Of a stretch of 64,000 bases of DNA, positions 25,501 to 35,009 are shown in pieces. Position 1 is the stretch's first letter. Every line of letters begins with the position of its first letter. Position numbers and translations under genes: made by a program. Under the pieces are notes generated by a model, which saw only the letters and a program-made list of their open reading frames with translations, was not told the DNA's origin and searched no databases. Source of the stretch: Armigeres subalbatus (taxonomy: Eukaryota; Arthropoda; Insecta; Diptera; Culicidae); contig NC_085141.1 in assembly GCF_024139115.2 (NCBI RefSeq), positions 174,170,994 to 174,234,993 of the forward strand, given 5' to 3'.

Positions 25501-28500
25501 ACTTGATGGTTAGACAGCGCAATTAAAAAATCGTATGTGACAATCACTAGCAATTGAACCTACGGGGGTTGCTTGTTCCTGGATCACTCATGCAGTATTG
25601 GTTGCATTGTGATGTAAACAGCGGGCTTCGCTTAATAGGTGTTGTACTATGTACAATGGTGTTAGTCAGCTTATCGACGACAAAATCAGTGAGATGCCAA
25701 AAAAACGACATTCTACGGTGGACTGGTTAGATTAGGGTAGTGTGAATGGGGACATGGAGAACGTGAATAAAAAGAGCAGAAAAGTTTCAATAGACATTGT
25801 TTGCAATGAACGGTAATTTGAGTGGTGCGGTTCATTAATTCAGCGAAAGTGCCCACTATTCGTACAGAGCCCATAGTACGCATATAAACCTTAATGACAT
25901 TCACTTTTGGTTTTGTTTATCATATTACATAATTATAAAAGAGTTTTAGCTCTAAAAAGTAATAAAAAAATATTTTCGAGGTTGTTGCCAAAATCGGGAA
26001 GAAAATGTTGCCAAAAACGGGTGTTGCCAAAATCGGGGGTAGACAAAAACGGGTGTTGCCAAAATCGGGATGGGACTGTATTCATATATAAATTTACAAA
26101 CGGGTCTGCTCGCCTGAAAAACACGATGATTGAGATTTAAGAATGATTTTATATAAATACATTTTTTTTTAACCTGGTCAAAATTAATTGACTTCGAAAT
26201 TTTATAAGAACATGTTCATGTAATAGGAGTTTTGTACATGCCTACTTTTAAATTTAAAGCTGCCTATGTAATTGTTTCTCTGCTATTATTCAGGTAACTT
26301 TTTTACTCAAACATTATTGTATTCTAGTTTGTAGTAGAACGATAAACAGTGCGCACATAAGAACATAAACGTCGTCAACTTTTTACCATTTACAGGTAGT
26401 CACTTCGTAAAAGGGCCAGTGTTGAGAAATTGCTGTAATATTCGGTTTCCGTAATAACCTCTCGAGCCAAAATAAAGATATTTCATCCCGGTATGCACAC
26501 TACTTTAATAGTGGCTTTCATAGACATTAACCCTTTTCAGCCATTTGATTTATCCCTGAATCTAAGATACTCCTATATGCATCCTATATAAATTAGCATT
26601 TTGATAAAGTGTCTATATTATATGGTTTGAACCGCACATTTTTTTCAAGATATTCTTTTTACATGTGTAAAATAATTGAAATAAAAGGTAACTCAAGCTA
26701 CTGTAGCTAATAGTGCTTGATTGGATAGTATCTTTTTTATTTTCATTTCAGTGGAGTGTGCGAGTACAGTTGTGAACAATGTGGTGCACTTGTATGCTAA
26801 AACTGTAGAATTATCCATGCGTGTTTCGATAATCATACTCGTTTTAATTATTTTTTTACTCGATCCTAAGGAAACAACAACTCTACGATTTTGACATACT
26901 ATTTGTAACATGAAAATGTAACTTCTACTTTCAATACCCTTGTAATACAGCATTCAAAATCTAGTAAACGAAACTTTAGCATTTCAGTATTTTTTTTGTG
27001 TACTCAAATCCGTTGTATATTTCACTTATTATGAAAAGCACTCTATTGTATTATTTTTTCTCGATGATATTTTGACTATATACCCTTTTTCGTGGTAAAA
27101 CGAGCTTAAAATAAGATCGAATCTATTGTAGTTTCCATAATTCGAAATCTTATTACTTTACAATACGAAACATTCCATACAACATGATGCACAATAAACT
27201 GTACCCTGTCTAGCATGCAGAAGTATAAGTACTAAGGTGGACTATAGTGATTGGCATTTGCTTTGAGATTCAATATCGGCCGCCGCCAGTGTTGGTAATC
27301 TCAATTATCGATCTCTCACGCGCGAGCAAACTCGCTTACGGTTCTGAAGGAAATATCGCGTTGGAATTTTCAGAAAGAATAGCATCATTTAGCTCATTTA
27401 CAAAATAAAAAAAATCATCCCAGAGCGTAAAAAATAATAGGGGCGAAAATGTTTGTTTACATATGTAAGAAGACGCTTTATGTTATGTTATGTTATGTTA
27501 TGGGAAAAATGTCGATTCAATGTTTTTAACAATGGAGAAAACTGATGAACAAACAATAACTTGAATCATTCAAATCGTGAATGTGTTTTTAGCCGATGAG
27601 TCCGACGGGTTTCCATTCACGTTTGATTTAAATCATCCACAAGTATTTCCCAACTCTGGCTGCCTGCTACCAAACTGTGCGCAATAAACAGTTGTTGATT
27701 ACAAAACGGCTGTGATTACGGAACTCTTGTTGATTTGATTGTGTGCACCCATTTTTGTTTTCAATATCGTTCAATTTTAACGTAGTGGTCAACATGCACA
27801 CACTTAATTCTAATTGCCGTGCTCGGTAAATGAATTGCCGATTTCACAACAGTCAACATCTCAGCTCTCGGTAATCGAATTATATTACCCAAGTTTTGGT
27901 TCAGTCACAGACAAACAGACATAACACATTGAACATTTACTCATCAAATTCATCGTCGTTCAAACACTAACGACATCTGTGGATTTCAGTTAGTTGGGCA
28001 AATCACGAACCAGATGGCGGTAGTGAGCAAACGTCAAACTCGAGCAAAAACGATGCGCGCGCCACGAGTGATCGATTGGCCAACTAATGACTATTTGAAT
28101 TGACCAGTAATTCAATGAACGATGGAAATTTGACGAGTGTTATGTCTGTTTGTCTGTGGTTCAGTATTCATGGTAATGTTCTGCCATAGAAGTTTTTTAG
28201 AACGTCCAGAGACCCATAGTATATACTACTCATAAGCGTATCGTGTTGTGGGTCTTATACCGAGATTAGCTTCGGGACTCCCGTAAAGCCATTTGGCTTA
28301 GATGTGCCTGTATGAGCCCCCAAATTTAAGGAAACAGATGAGGGAAATGATGCTGGCTACATCATTCGAAAGCGCGTTCCTGACGCTGACAGGTATGGTG
28401 AGGCATCGGCATACGTAATGTTCTACAGTATTGTAGACCCCGCAAACGTTGCAAGTTATCTGGAAGGGGATCCCGCCAAAGTTGTACATGAGCCGCGTGA

Positions 28501-31500
28501 TTTCGGTTTGGAGCCGAGAGAAGATTTGCTGGACCAAGGTTGCTTTGGTCCATCCAGGCCGACGTGGTTCCCTTGATTTTCCGCAGCTGTCCAGTAGTAG
28601 AAGCTCTTCAGTACATTTCCCAGTTGTCTCACACTGTCTTTATCATCCAGGTTAATACGTCCCTCACATAGACGGTGTTGCCAGGCTCTTCGCAGTGCCC
28701 CGAGATCCAAGTCAAGATCATATTCGGGAGGATGCTTTGGAGGAGTAGGACGGGCTTCCTGGACGGGTAGTTGACGGCGATGGAAACAGCAGCTGTTTCG
28801 GGCGCGAAAATTATACAGATGTCCGGGAGTCTATCGGAGATAATCATGTTGGTCCCGGTGACCCCGAAGTGTACTCCACAGCCTGCACACTTAGTTTTTA
28901 TTTCTGCAGCTCGGCGAAAATCCGCACAGCTGTGCGCCAGCAAAATAAAAATCTGATATTTCAGCAGAAATGACGTTTGTTAGCTGATTTTCGGTAAAAT
29001 ATTTGCTGATTTTCAGCAATTTTGACAGAAATCTCGTCAAAAAACATGTTTGCTGGGGCACGGCTGTGCGAATCTCGGTAAAAGTTCAACATGTTGCTGA
29101 GATCCGGAAAAAAAAATAAGTGTCTGAAAAGGACCCATCCGTATACCTGTGTTCATGATTGTTGAATTCGCTATTTAATAGTTCGACCTTCTGAGAGCCA
29201 CCGAGTTGGCACCCCTTCGGAAATTGTGTGCATGGTATGTTCCATGCCGTAGAGTAGGAGGATATCAATTATATATTGAATAATGTCATCTTTCAACAGC
29301 TTAAGTTGACAATGAATGTCATCTTTCGACCATTTAATTTTGTTAATCATCATTTATTTATTCAGACTAAGGCCGAAGAGGCCTGTGCAGTATATAAGAG
29401 TCTTCTCCATTCGGCTCGGTCCATGGCTACACATCGCCAACCACGCAGTCTAAGGAGGGTCCGCAAGTCATCTGACCTGATCGATCCACCTTGCCCGCTG
29501 CGCACCTCGCCTTCTTGTGCCCGTCGAGTCGTTGTCGAGAACCATTTTTACAGGGTTACTGTCCGACATTCTGGCTACGTGCCCGGCCCACCGCAGTTGT
29601 CCGATTTTCGCAGTGTGAACGATTAATGGTTCTCCCAGCAGCTCATGCAACTCGTGGTTCATTCGCATCCTCCACGTACCATCCGCCATCTGCACCCCGC
29701 CATAGATGGTACGCAGCACTTTCCTTACGAAAACTCCAAGTGCGCGTTGGTCCTCCACGAGCTTCGTCCAACTGATAGCTCCGTTATTCTGCATAAAAAC
29801 GTATCCGCTGACTGACCGTCGTGTATCGGGGTCGTTTCCCCAATCTGCGTCGCTGTAGCCGTAGAGGCTCGTGTCTCCGGCAGAGTCATATTTTCTATCC
29901 GCGTTTCTCTTATTCAGGCCTCTACTTGCATCAACCCTTTGAGTAGGAAGTAATCTTTACATCAGCACCAATATATCAGAAGAGCAAAACTGCTTTTGTA
30001 AACAAAAGCTTCTCCCGTCGCTGGTCCGCTAATTTAATGCCATCAACGCAATCCAGCGCCACACAATGAAAGAAGAGAGTTCGCTGCTATAAACATCAGT
30101 AGTGTTGGATTGCGTGCAGGCCCAAGTGACATGAGAAACATTTGTTTACAAAAGCAGTTTCTCCTTTATGAAATGTTGGTGCCGATATTTCAGCCCTTTT
30201 TGTATTAGATTGATCAAGTGTTGCACCCAACAAGACTTCTGCAAATTTGGATAAATGCAAATATATCTTAGCAGAGGCTACGAAACATTTTGAGGTTTTT
30301 TATTATTACATACGAAATTATATATAAAAATAGGAAAAATCCTACACTGGATTCATGCCATCAATATTAACAAGGTTTAATTTTTTAATAATTATTGTTT
30401 AATAATTACTGTTATTATTCTAGTTTTATAAAACCATTATAAAATGTAAGCAGTTAATTCTATTCATATTATTATTTATATGCACATCTCTGCATTTGCG
30501 AAAAAAGCATCTTGTGAATCATAGCAAATAGCTTTAGTTTCTCATAGTTAGCAACAGCAAACGTAGTCTTGAACGAATCTCGTAAAGAGGGTTGCCAGAT
30601 TCACTTACTGTGGCTGTATAGTTACTATTTGAACAAAAATAATGCAAACCTGTAATATGTAATGCAAGCCAAAACGAAAACATTATACTTTAGGCTGTTT
30701 GAATTGACAGTAGTGAATGACTGCATAGCTGCACTAATTCTGTATATGATTGACAGAGCTTACAGTTTAAGAAGGTTGATCTGGCAACTCTGTTTTCACA
30801 TCGCATATGGTTTAGATATTACATTCCATTTTCTTCACAACTGCATTGTGGTACTTTCTTATTACATTTACATTTTTAGATGCATTTCGTAAAACCAGCT
30901 TCCACTGTATTAAATAAATCAGATAAATTTCCTCGTCTCTTTAGCGAATAGTATTTTTATTTGTTGTTTTTCGCTCAGTCGTTTTCGTGTGGTCTGAAAT
31001 TGTAACTAATATTGTTATTTTCTTATTCCCTCCTTGCTTACAACTATTGAAACTCAAACAGCCTAAAGACGTAGTTACAATACTCAAGAACGAAGACCCA
31101 TCACGCCCGTATCAAGAGAAAATTAAGAGAAAAACAGTGAACAGATGTTACACTATTCATGAAAAGAAAATGTAACTAACTCCAAAAATAAAAAAAATAA
31201 TTACCGATAGTTCCATACCGTAAACCCATCTTAGCTAATATACAGCAAAACACAAGGATGGAGCAGGAGGACTTCCCCCTTCATATAACACGATCATAGG
31301 AGCACACAAAAAAAATCAGAATCAATTATGCCATACCTTAAATTTTAGTATAATTCCGAACAAATCATAACACATCTTGATGTTAAGAATGGTTATGTTA
31401 GTATGTTTTAAGAAGCCATAACCTGTCTCAATCGAAAAATATTTCCGGTCTGAATTCGACAGTTTGTTTTGTTATTCGGTGCCAATGGCTGCCGACATTC

Positions 31501-34500
31501 AAGCCCGACGAATATAGTTTCCATACATAACTACTCAAAAGTAAACTAACAAACACAATAAGTGTACTTTTCTGTCTTGATGTGATTTTTCTCGCAACCT
31601 CAGAGTAATGTTAACCCCCAAAAAGAAAGCATGGATGGCCATGCGAAGTATCTAGCTTACCACTTGACGGCATACATTCAGAGATCCGGTCAACGAACTC
31701 CTATTTGGCTGTGGCTTGTCTTACCCATAACATACCTGTCCGGCATGACTGGAAGTCCCAGAATATGAAATCTATATCTGTTTATTCTAACTCACAACCC
31801 ACCGAGGCCGAGATTCTCGTAAAACTAAATTGCGCTGAGTTATCTTCATATATTGGAGCCACAACTTATCTGACACGTGCACCTGTTCAATCTTCCAACC
31901 TATTACATCTTGAAAATAACTTAAACAGCGGACATTTCCTAAAACATATTGTTTTCTTATTCATTTGGGTTTTTATTTTGTTTTTCATCTGTTTATCAAT
32001 CCGGATACATCGCCGCGTAAATGCCATTTCAAGACACTAAGCTAAAACTCAAGAGTAGTCTGTATAAAACCACATATTTCGCGTTGAACTTTACGAAAGA
32101 TTATCATAAAATAGCAGTATTCATATATATACTAACAAATCGAAAAAAGGGAATGAAATTAAAGATTTTTTCAATGTTGTGCATTTCGTTAAAATCTATA
32201 CATCTTTGACGACAAAATAATATATACAAAACATTAAAAGACGAAACAGCTAAAATTAATTATTCGAGGGTGTAGATGTTAAGAAAACTGAGAAAGGGAA
32301 ATATTAAACATACAGATATTAATATATGTACTTATTTAAAGAAAGTATTTAATTCGTTAAAACTCAATTACAAAAAAAAACCACACGTAATTTAAGAGAA
32401 AAGACAATACAAACCAACAACGTCGTTGAGAATCAAGATGAATCAAAGTAACATAGGTGAAAACAATGTCTGAAATGTGTGGTACCCGAAGGTCATATGA
32501 TGGGTCATTCGAAAAAGGGCGGTCGAAAAAGACGGGCAGTTAGATTGTTAGAATGAAACAGTTGAATTGGTAACGTTTTCAGATTGGCATGCAATGTATA
32601 GAAGTAGAATTGGTGGAAAACTTTTGATTTGCAACAATTATGTCTCCTCTTGGCTAGTTTCGACTAAAATACGCTTCCTATTGCAAACACAAAGCGACTC
32701 AAACACGTATCTGAAATATGTACAGATAAATGGGCTGAGTCTTGGGCTGAACTAAAGGCTGATTTTGTTTTTGACGTCAATGGCTGATTTTGTTTTTGAC
32801 GAAGATAATAATATGAAATTTTAAAGGCGAATCTCATTTAATTGAAAGTAAAGGAATAATTAGAATGGCTTAACTAAGACGCAGAACGGCCTTTCGAACA
32901 AATGAATCCTTCGGGTTTATCCTTGCTCCATTTGTGCTGACTTCCCTTTGTATGGTGTTGAATGAAATACATGAACAGGCGATATTCTTCGATCATGCTA
33001 AAATCATCTAACAAAATTGATGTTTCTGTTACTTTGTTCCACAAACGAATAACAGAAGTAGCACCATCTAAAAAGACAAATATGAAAATTTGTTCAACTT
33101 CGCTAAAACCTCTCAAAAATGTTTGACAAACATTGACCCCGTTAACTCAAACGTAGGTAAAATCGATTTGATTATTATTAATTAAGCCGACAAGGTATAC
33201 GTTTTTCTACTTGGACGTTACATAAGGCTAAACCTCCTCTCTCCCCTCAAATCATGGAGGTATTTTAACATTCTCTAACAGTTTCATCTTCCGTCTAAGA
33301 CGAATTTAGTACTTTCCATTCGATTCCACCACGTTTTGTAATCTTTCCAGGTACGTATTTCGACCTCAAATGTGAGGCCATCTTCAGTGTCTCGTACTTG
33401 ACTCGACTCGACTCGAGTACGAGACACTGAAGAATGCCTGACATTTGAGGTCGAAATACGTATCTGGAAAGATAACAAAACGTGGTGGAATTAAATGGGA
33501 AGGACTAAACTTGTCTTAGACAGTGTAAGACATGCACTAAAAAAGCTTAAATATTTTTTTCTCAGTTTCATCTTGTTAATATATCAATCCAGTTGTTGGG
33601 CATTTGGGAGGATGTAAAGTGAATGCAGAAAAATAAAAGCTTGACGTTAAAACAAAATCAGCATTTTGCTATCTGTCAATGATAGCCTTTAAAATCTTTA
33701 TTTTTAGCATAATCGCATCTTTCCTTCCAACACGGCTTCACTCTATATTTGCCTATACAATCCCACGAATCAGTCGAACAATTCTATAGCAAAATTACAT
33801 AATGCAATAATCTGTATAGACAAATAAATTTTTAAGGCAATTAAACTTAAGCTGTGATTAATTAACATTGGAAACTACAATGAACAGAGTGTATTACCGG
33901 GGCTACTGACGAAGGATCAGCAAGAAGATCATTTATTTTAACCAAATGTGTAAAATGTTCCCTAAAAGGAGCGAATTGTATCATGAAGAGTGCATCCAAG
34001 TAGATGTGTACATAAACATCGCCGCTTCCAGTAAACGGCACAACGTTCTAGGGACAATGAAAAGATTATTTTATTTATTGCGATTGTTTGAATTAGAATC
34101 GATAATAAAACAAAAATGCAACAGTTCATCGCAATTGATAATTAAAATTTTCCTCTACTCTGTCGCAGATAAATGGATGAGGCAATAGAAAATTTCCTTT
34201 GATTGTGGCCACGCCTACTAGATAGCACACTGAACGAAAATAACACTTTGAACGCGTACTAAAAGCCTTATATGCAATACTCACACTGTACAGAGCAGAT
34301 TGTTGAAATGCAAGTTTGATCTTCCCAGAATTGTTTGCATAAAGGCTGTGCAATAGCTGTAGTTAGTTTAATGTCAAGTGGAGCGCGTGTCAACGAAATA
34401 GACGATGGAAGTTTTCTCCGCGCTGTCTGTTTATCTGTGTTACGGCTACGGCAATAGACAAAGAAAAACATCATTAAATTTTATTTATTAATACACAAAC

Positions 34501-35009
34501 TGGTTGAACGTGACATATGCCAACAAAGTGTGTTGCTCTTATAATCGTTTTGGTTGATACCGTTAACGTAGATATGAATAGAATAAATAGTACAATAATA
34601 GACGCAAAATAATGGATGCTTTACCGCAGGACAGTGCTTTATAGCCACAGTAGGAAACAAATCTAAAGAGGCGTTAAAAACCCACGTTTCTTGTTAAATT
34701 ATTTCGAAAAGATCGATTTTCGTTGTAAGTTATAGTTTTTATCTTGCTTATTCTATATAACACCCGACTTTGTTTTCCTGCTCCTCTTCGAACATCGACG
34801 ACGACGCCGCCAATCGGTATCGAATAAACGCATTTTAAATACACAAATTGGACCTTGCACGCTGCGAACATCCCACAATAGAAGAACAATGGGAAAAGGA
34901 TTTGGAGGCAGAACTACAGGATTACGAAGTGGTAAACGATGGCAACGATCGCTCCAACTGGGAGAAAGACGTGGACGAGCTGTTAGACGACGAAACTGAT
35001 TTGAAATAA
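12771..35009 (+). CDS. Sap47: Synapse-associated protein of 47 kDa (Sap47/SYAP1), 5'-incomplete, 7 exons
   Basis: Exons: 12771-12850, 13024-13121, 13190-13327, 13404-13543, 16164-16291, 16465-16698 and 34882-35009. All joins use GT-AG and keep phase. The product has a Ser/Gly/Pro-rich linker, then the BSD domain ([18 protein letters not shown], then [14 protein letters not shown]). A KLGIDTL segment and a conserved acidic C-terminus ([18 protein letters not shown], ending DDETDLK, stop TAA) follow. Recalled Drosophila Sap47 has the same order and end. Family knowledge: a neuronal protein associated with synaptic vesicles, implicated in synaptic plasticity; SYAP1 is the vertebrate relative. 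The start codon and N-terminal exon(s) are upstream and not identified. The last intron is about 18 kb of transposons. Confidence 0.92.
13690..14260 (-). mobile_element. RTE-like non-LTR retrotransposon 3' fragment
   Basis: A 172-codon open frame carries the C-terminal part of a non-LTR polyprotein: [20 protein letters not shown], then [19 protein letters not shown] and a basic [17 protein letters not shown] tail. The 3' end at 13680 runs into ATTTATTTATTT-like repeats. It lies antisense in the fourth Sap47 intron visible here. Copies of the same family are at 24270-24470 and 29345-29768. RTE affinity is inferred from the [11 protein letters not shown] motif. Confidence 0.7.
14261..16163. other. 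Sap47: Sap47 intron; one perfect 19-bp hairpin
   Basis: No gene is seen apart from the intron. 15672-15690 and 15702-15720 form a perfect 19-bp stem with an 11-nt loop. The remainder is A/T-rich. Confidence 0.6.
16164..16698 (+). CDS. Sap47: Sap47 exon cluster B: end of BSD domain and linker
   Basis: Exon 16164-16291 completes the BSD domain with [17 protein letters not shown]. It ends one base into a codon. Exon 16465-16698 begins after an AAG acceptor, restores phase, and contains the conserved [20 protein letters not shown] block and a KLGIDTL motif. The donor is AGTG/GTAAG. Read-through of this donor would stop after 4 more residues, giving a possible short form. Confidence 0.9.
17180..17250 (-). 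mobile_element. Tiny RTE-like 3' fragment
   Basis: The minus strand reads TRRRGAQ followed, after a stop, by VDLVEEL, resembling the [18 protein letters not shown] tail of the RTE-like copies nearby. It is too short and decayed for a firm call. Confidence 0.3.
17590..20350 (-). mobile_element. Jockey-like non-LTR retrotransposon, decayed, in the Sap47 intron
   Basis: Reading leftward from about 20350, a Gag-like region has [20 protein letters not shown] and zinc-knuckle remnants (CDVRQC...GHDTRNC and [12 protein letters not shown], 19730-19560). An AP endonuclease follows ([29 protein letters not shown], 19200-18800). The start of the reverse transcriptase comes next ([11 protein letters not shown], 18280-17760). 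Stops and frameshifts are frequent and the RT catalytic half is missing. A 26-bp tandem slip duplicates CCTCGTAAGTTTGACAATGT at 18765-18815. A hAT MITE sits inside it at 17621. Confidence 0.7.
17621..17755. mobile_element. hAT-type MITE, 135 bp, TIR CAGTGGCGTAGCCA
   Basis: Terminal inverted repeats CAGTGGCGTAGCCA/TGGCTACGCCACTG are flanked by the exact 8-bp duplication ATCCTCGA (17613-17620 and 17756-17763), the hAT signature. The interior has C-runs and A-runs and no coding. It is inserted in the Jockey-like element. Confidence 0.88.
20367..20536. mobile_element. hAT-like MITE, 170 bp, TIR TAGAGATGTCG
   Basis: TAGAGATGTCG at the left matches CGACATCTCTA at the right. The flanking 8-mers AGCGTAAA and AGTGTAAA (20359-20366, 20537-20544) differ by one base and fit a hAT target duplication. 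The interior consists of repeated ATCGATTAAT-type palindromes. Confidence 0.75.
20637..20697 (+). mobile_element. Feilai SINE 3' fragment
   Basis: GGCTTAGAAACCTCGCA and TAATAACTGTGGTAGTGCTT match the 3' half of the full Feilai copies at 1693 and 53720. The head and tail are missing. Confidence 0.65.
20700..23024. other. Sap47: Sap47 intron, no gene seen
   Basis: A/T-rich intronic sequence with short frames only. An 82-codon minus-strand frame at 22398-22646 has no domain I recognise. Confidence 0.5.
23640..23900 (-). mobile_element. Non-LTR 5' UTR-like module
   Basis: The minus strand contains AAGCGACCGTGTGCCGCTCAA, closely matching 59838-59857 in the retroposon inside the satellite. No coding is seen. 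It is probably the 5' leader of an R1- or Loa-like family. Confidence 0.4.
24270..24470 (+). mobile_element. RTE-like 3' fragment
   Basis: The plus strand reads [20 protein letters not shown] and [20 protein letters not shown], matching the copies at 13690 and 29345. An internal deletion has removed the segment between the ALGVF and VKMVL blocks. Confidence 0.65.
25172..25439. repeat. Near-perfect palindrome, 129-bp arms, 10-bp spacer
   Basis: 25172-25300 and 25311-25439 are reverse complements with a single mismatch that I can find, around the spacer TTATCCGTCT. As RNA this would form a hairpin of about 129 bp. No clear target duplication or coding is seen. It is a fold-back type element or a snap-back duplication. 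Confidence 0.9.
26081..27898. other. Sap47: Sap47 intron; (TGTTA)n tract, otherwise nothing
   Basis: A/T-rich intron. 27480-27503 holds about five TGTTA units. No gene is supported. Confidence 0.5.
27906..28158. mobile_element. MITE, 253 bp, 22-bp TIR CACAGACAAACAGACATAAC
   Basis: A 22-bp perfect terminal inverted repeat starts CACAGACAAACAGACATAAC. It is flanked by GTTCAGT on both sides (27899-27905 and 28159-28165). There is no coding. The superfamily is uncertain: 7 bp of duplication is visible, 8 cannot be confirmed. Confidence 0.75.
28300..28880 (-). mobile_element. I/Loa-type non-LTR fragment: RNase H and C-terminal zinc motif
   Basis: The minus strand shows [16 protein letters not shown], a degenerate RNase H block. 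Downstream, in other frames, is [17 protein letters not shown], the Cys/His motif near the C-terminus of I- and Loa-like polyproteins. Frameshifts throughout mark a dead fragment. Confidence 0.55.
28912..29080. mobile_element. Putative MITE with CGCACAGCYGTGCSCCAGCAAA ends
   Basis: CGCACAGCTGTGCGCCAGC near 28923 is mirrored by an inverted GCTGGGGCACGGCTGTGCG near 29052-29070. The interior repeats GCTGATTTTC/AGCA motifs. The target duplication is unclear. Confidence 0.45.
29345..29768 (-). mobile_element. RTE-like 3' fragment
   Basis: The minus strand reads [20 protein letters not shown] and [19 protein letters not shown], ending in [14 protein letters not shown]. It is the best preserved of the three copies. 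Its upstream edge is fused directly to a copia-type RNase H fragment. Confidence 0.7.
29769..29940 (-). mobile_element. Ty1/copia RNase H fragment
   Basis: The minus strand encodes [13 protein letters not shown] and, after a 1-nt frameshift, [18 protein letters not shown]. This is the diagnostic C-terminal RNase H block of copia-like polyproteins. The rest of the element is absent. Confidence 0.7.
29958..30195. mobile_element. Putative MITE with ~60-bp degenerate inverted ends
   Basis: GCAAAACTGCTTTTGTAAAC near 29984 pairs with GTTTACAAAAGCAGTTTCTC near 30145, and the outer flanks TCAGCACCAATAT and TGGTGCCGATATTTC also pair. No target duplication was found. Confidence 0.5.
30200..33290. other. 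Sap47: Sap47 intron; one possible extra exon
   Basis: A/T-rich intron. 31062-31175 follows an acceptor (CAAACAG) and has an open frame starting [19 protein letters not shown] to a stop, but its phase does not match the preceding Sap47 donor. A 111-codon frame at 31705-32040 ends in a hydrophobic stretch and has no other support. Confidence 0.35.
33292..33520. repeat. Fold-back repeat, ~106-bp arms
   Basis: 33292-33397 and 33415-33520 are inverted copies (roughly 85-90% by eye) around a (GACTC)n centre. Arms include GAGGTCGAAATACGT and GTCTAAGAC ends. No coding. Confidence 0.75.
33521..34881. other. Sap47: End of the last Sap47 intron, no other gene seen
   Basis: A/T-rich sequence up to the acceptor of the terminal exon. 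Short frames only. Confidence 0.5.
34882..35009 (+). CDS. Sap47: Sap47 terminal exon
   Basis: The acceptor CCCACAATAG completes the split codon from 16698. The exon encodes [18 protein letters not shown] then [17 protein letters not shown] and the stop TAA (35007-35009). This acidic tail is the strongest identifier of the family after the BSD domain. Confidence 0.93.

Larger units (their letters stand above)
23027..26078. mobile_element. Non-autonomous pogo/Tc1-like element, 3.05 kb, with nested insertions
   Basis: The left end CAGTCCCTTCCCGATTTTGG and the inverted right end (CCAAAATCGGGATGGGACTG) are flanked by TA (23025-23026, 26079-26080). Both ends carry several subterminal copies of GTTGCCAAAA(T/A)CGGG, likely transposase-binding arrays: at least two on the left and five on the right. 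No transposase frame is present. The interior contains retrotransposon fragments and a large palindrome, so much of its length is probably later insertion. Confidence 0.75.

Noticed and set aside
31705..32040. 111-codon frame with a C-terminal hydrophobic segment as a membrane protein
   Set aside because: Lies in an intron, no domain, A/T-rich composition gives chance hydrophobic stretches.
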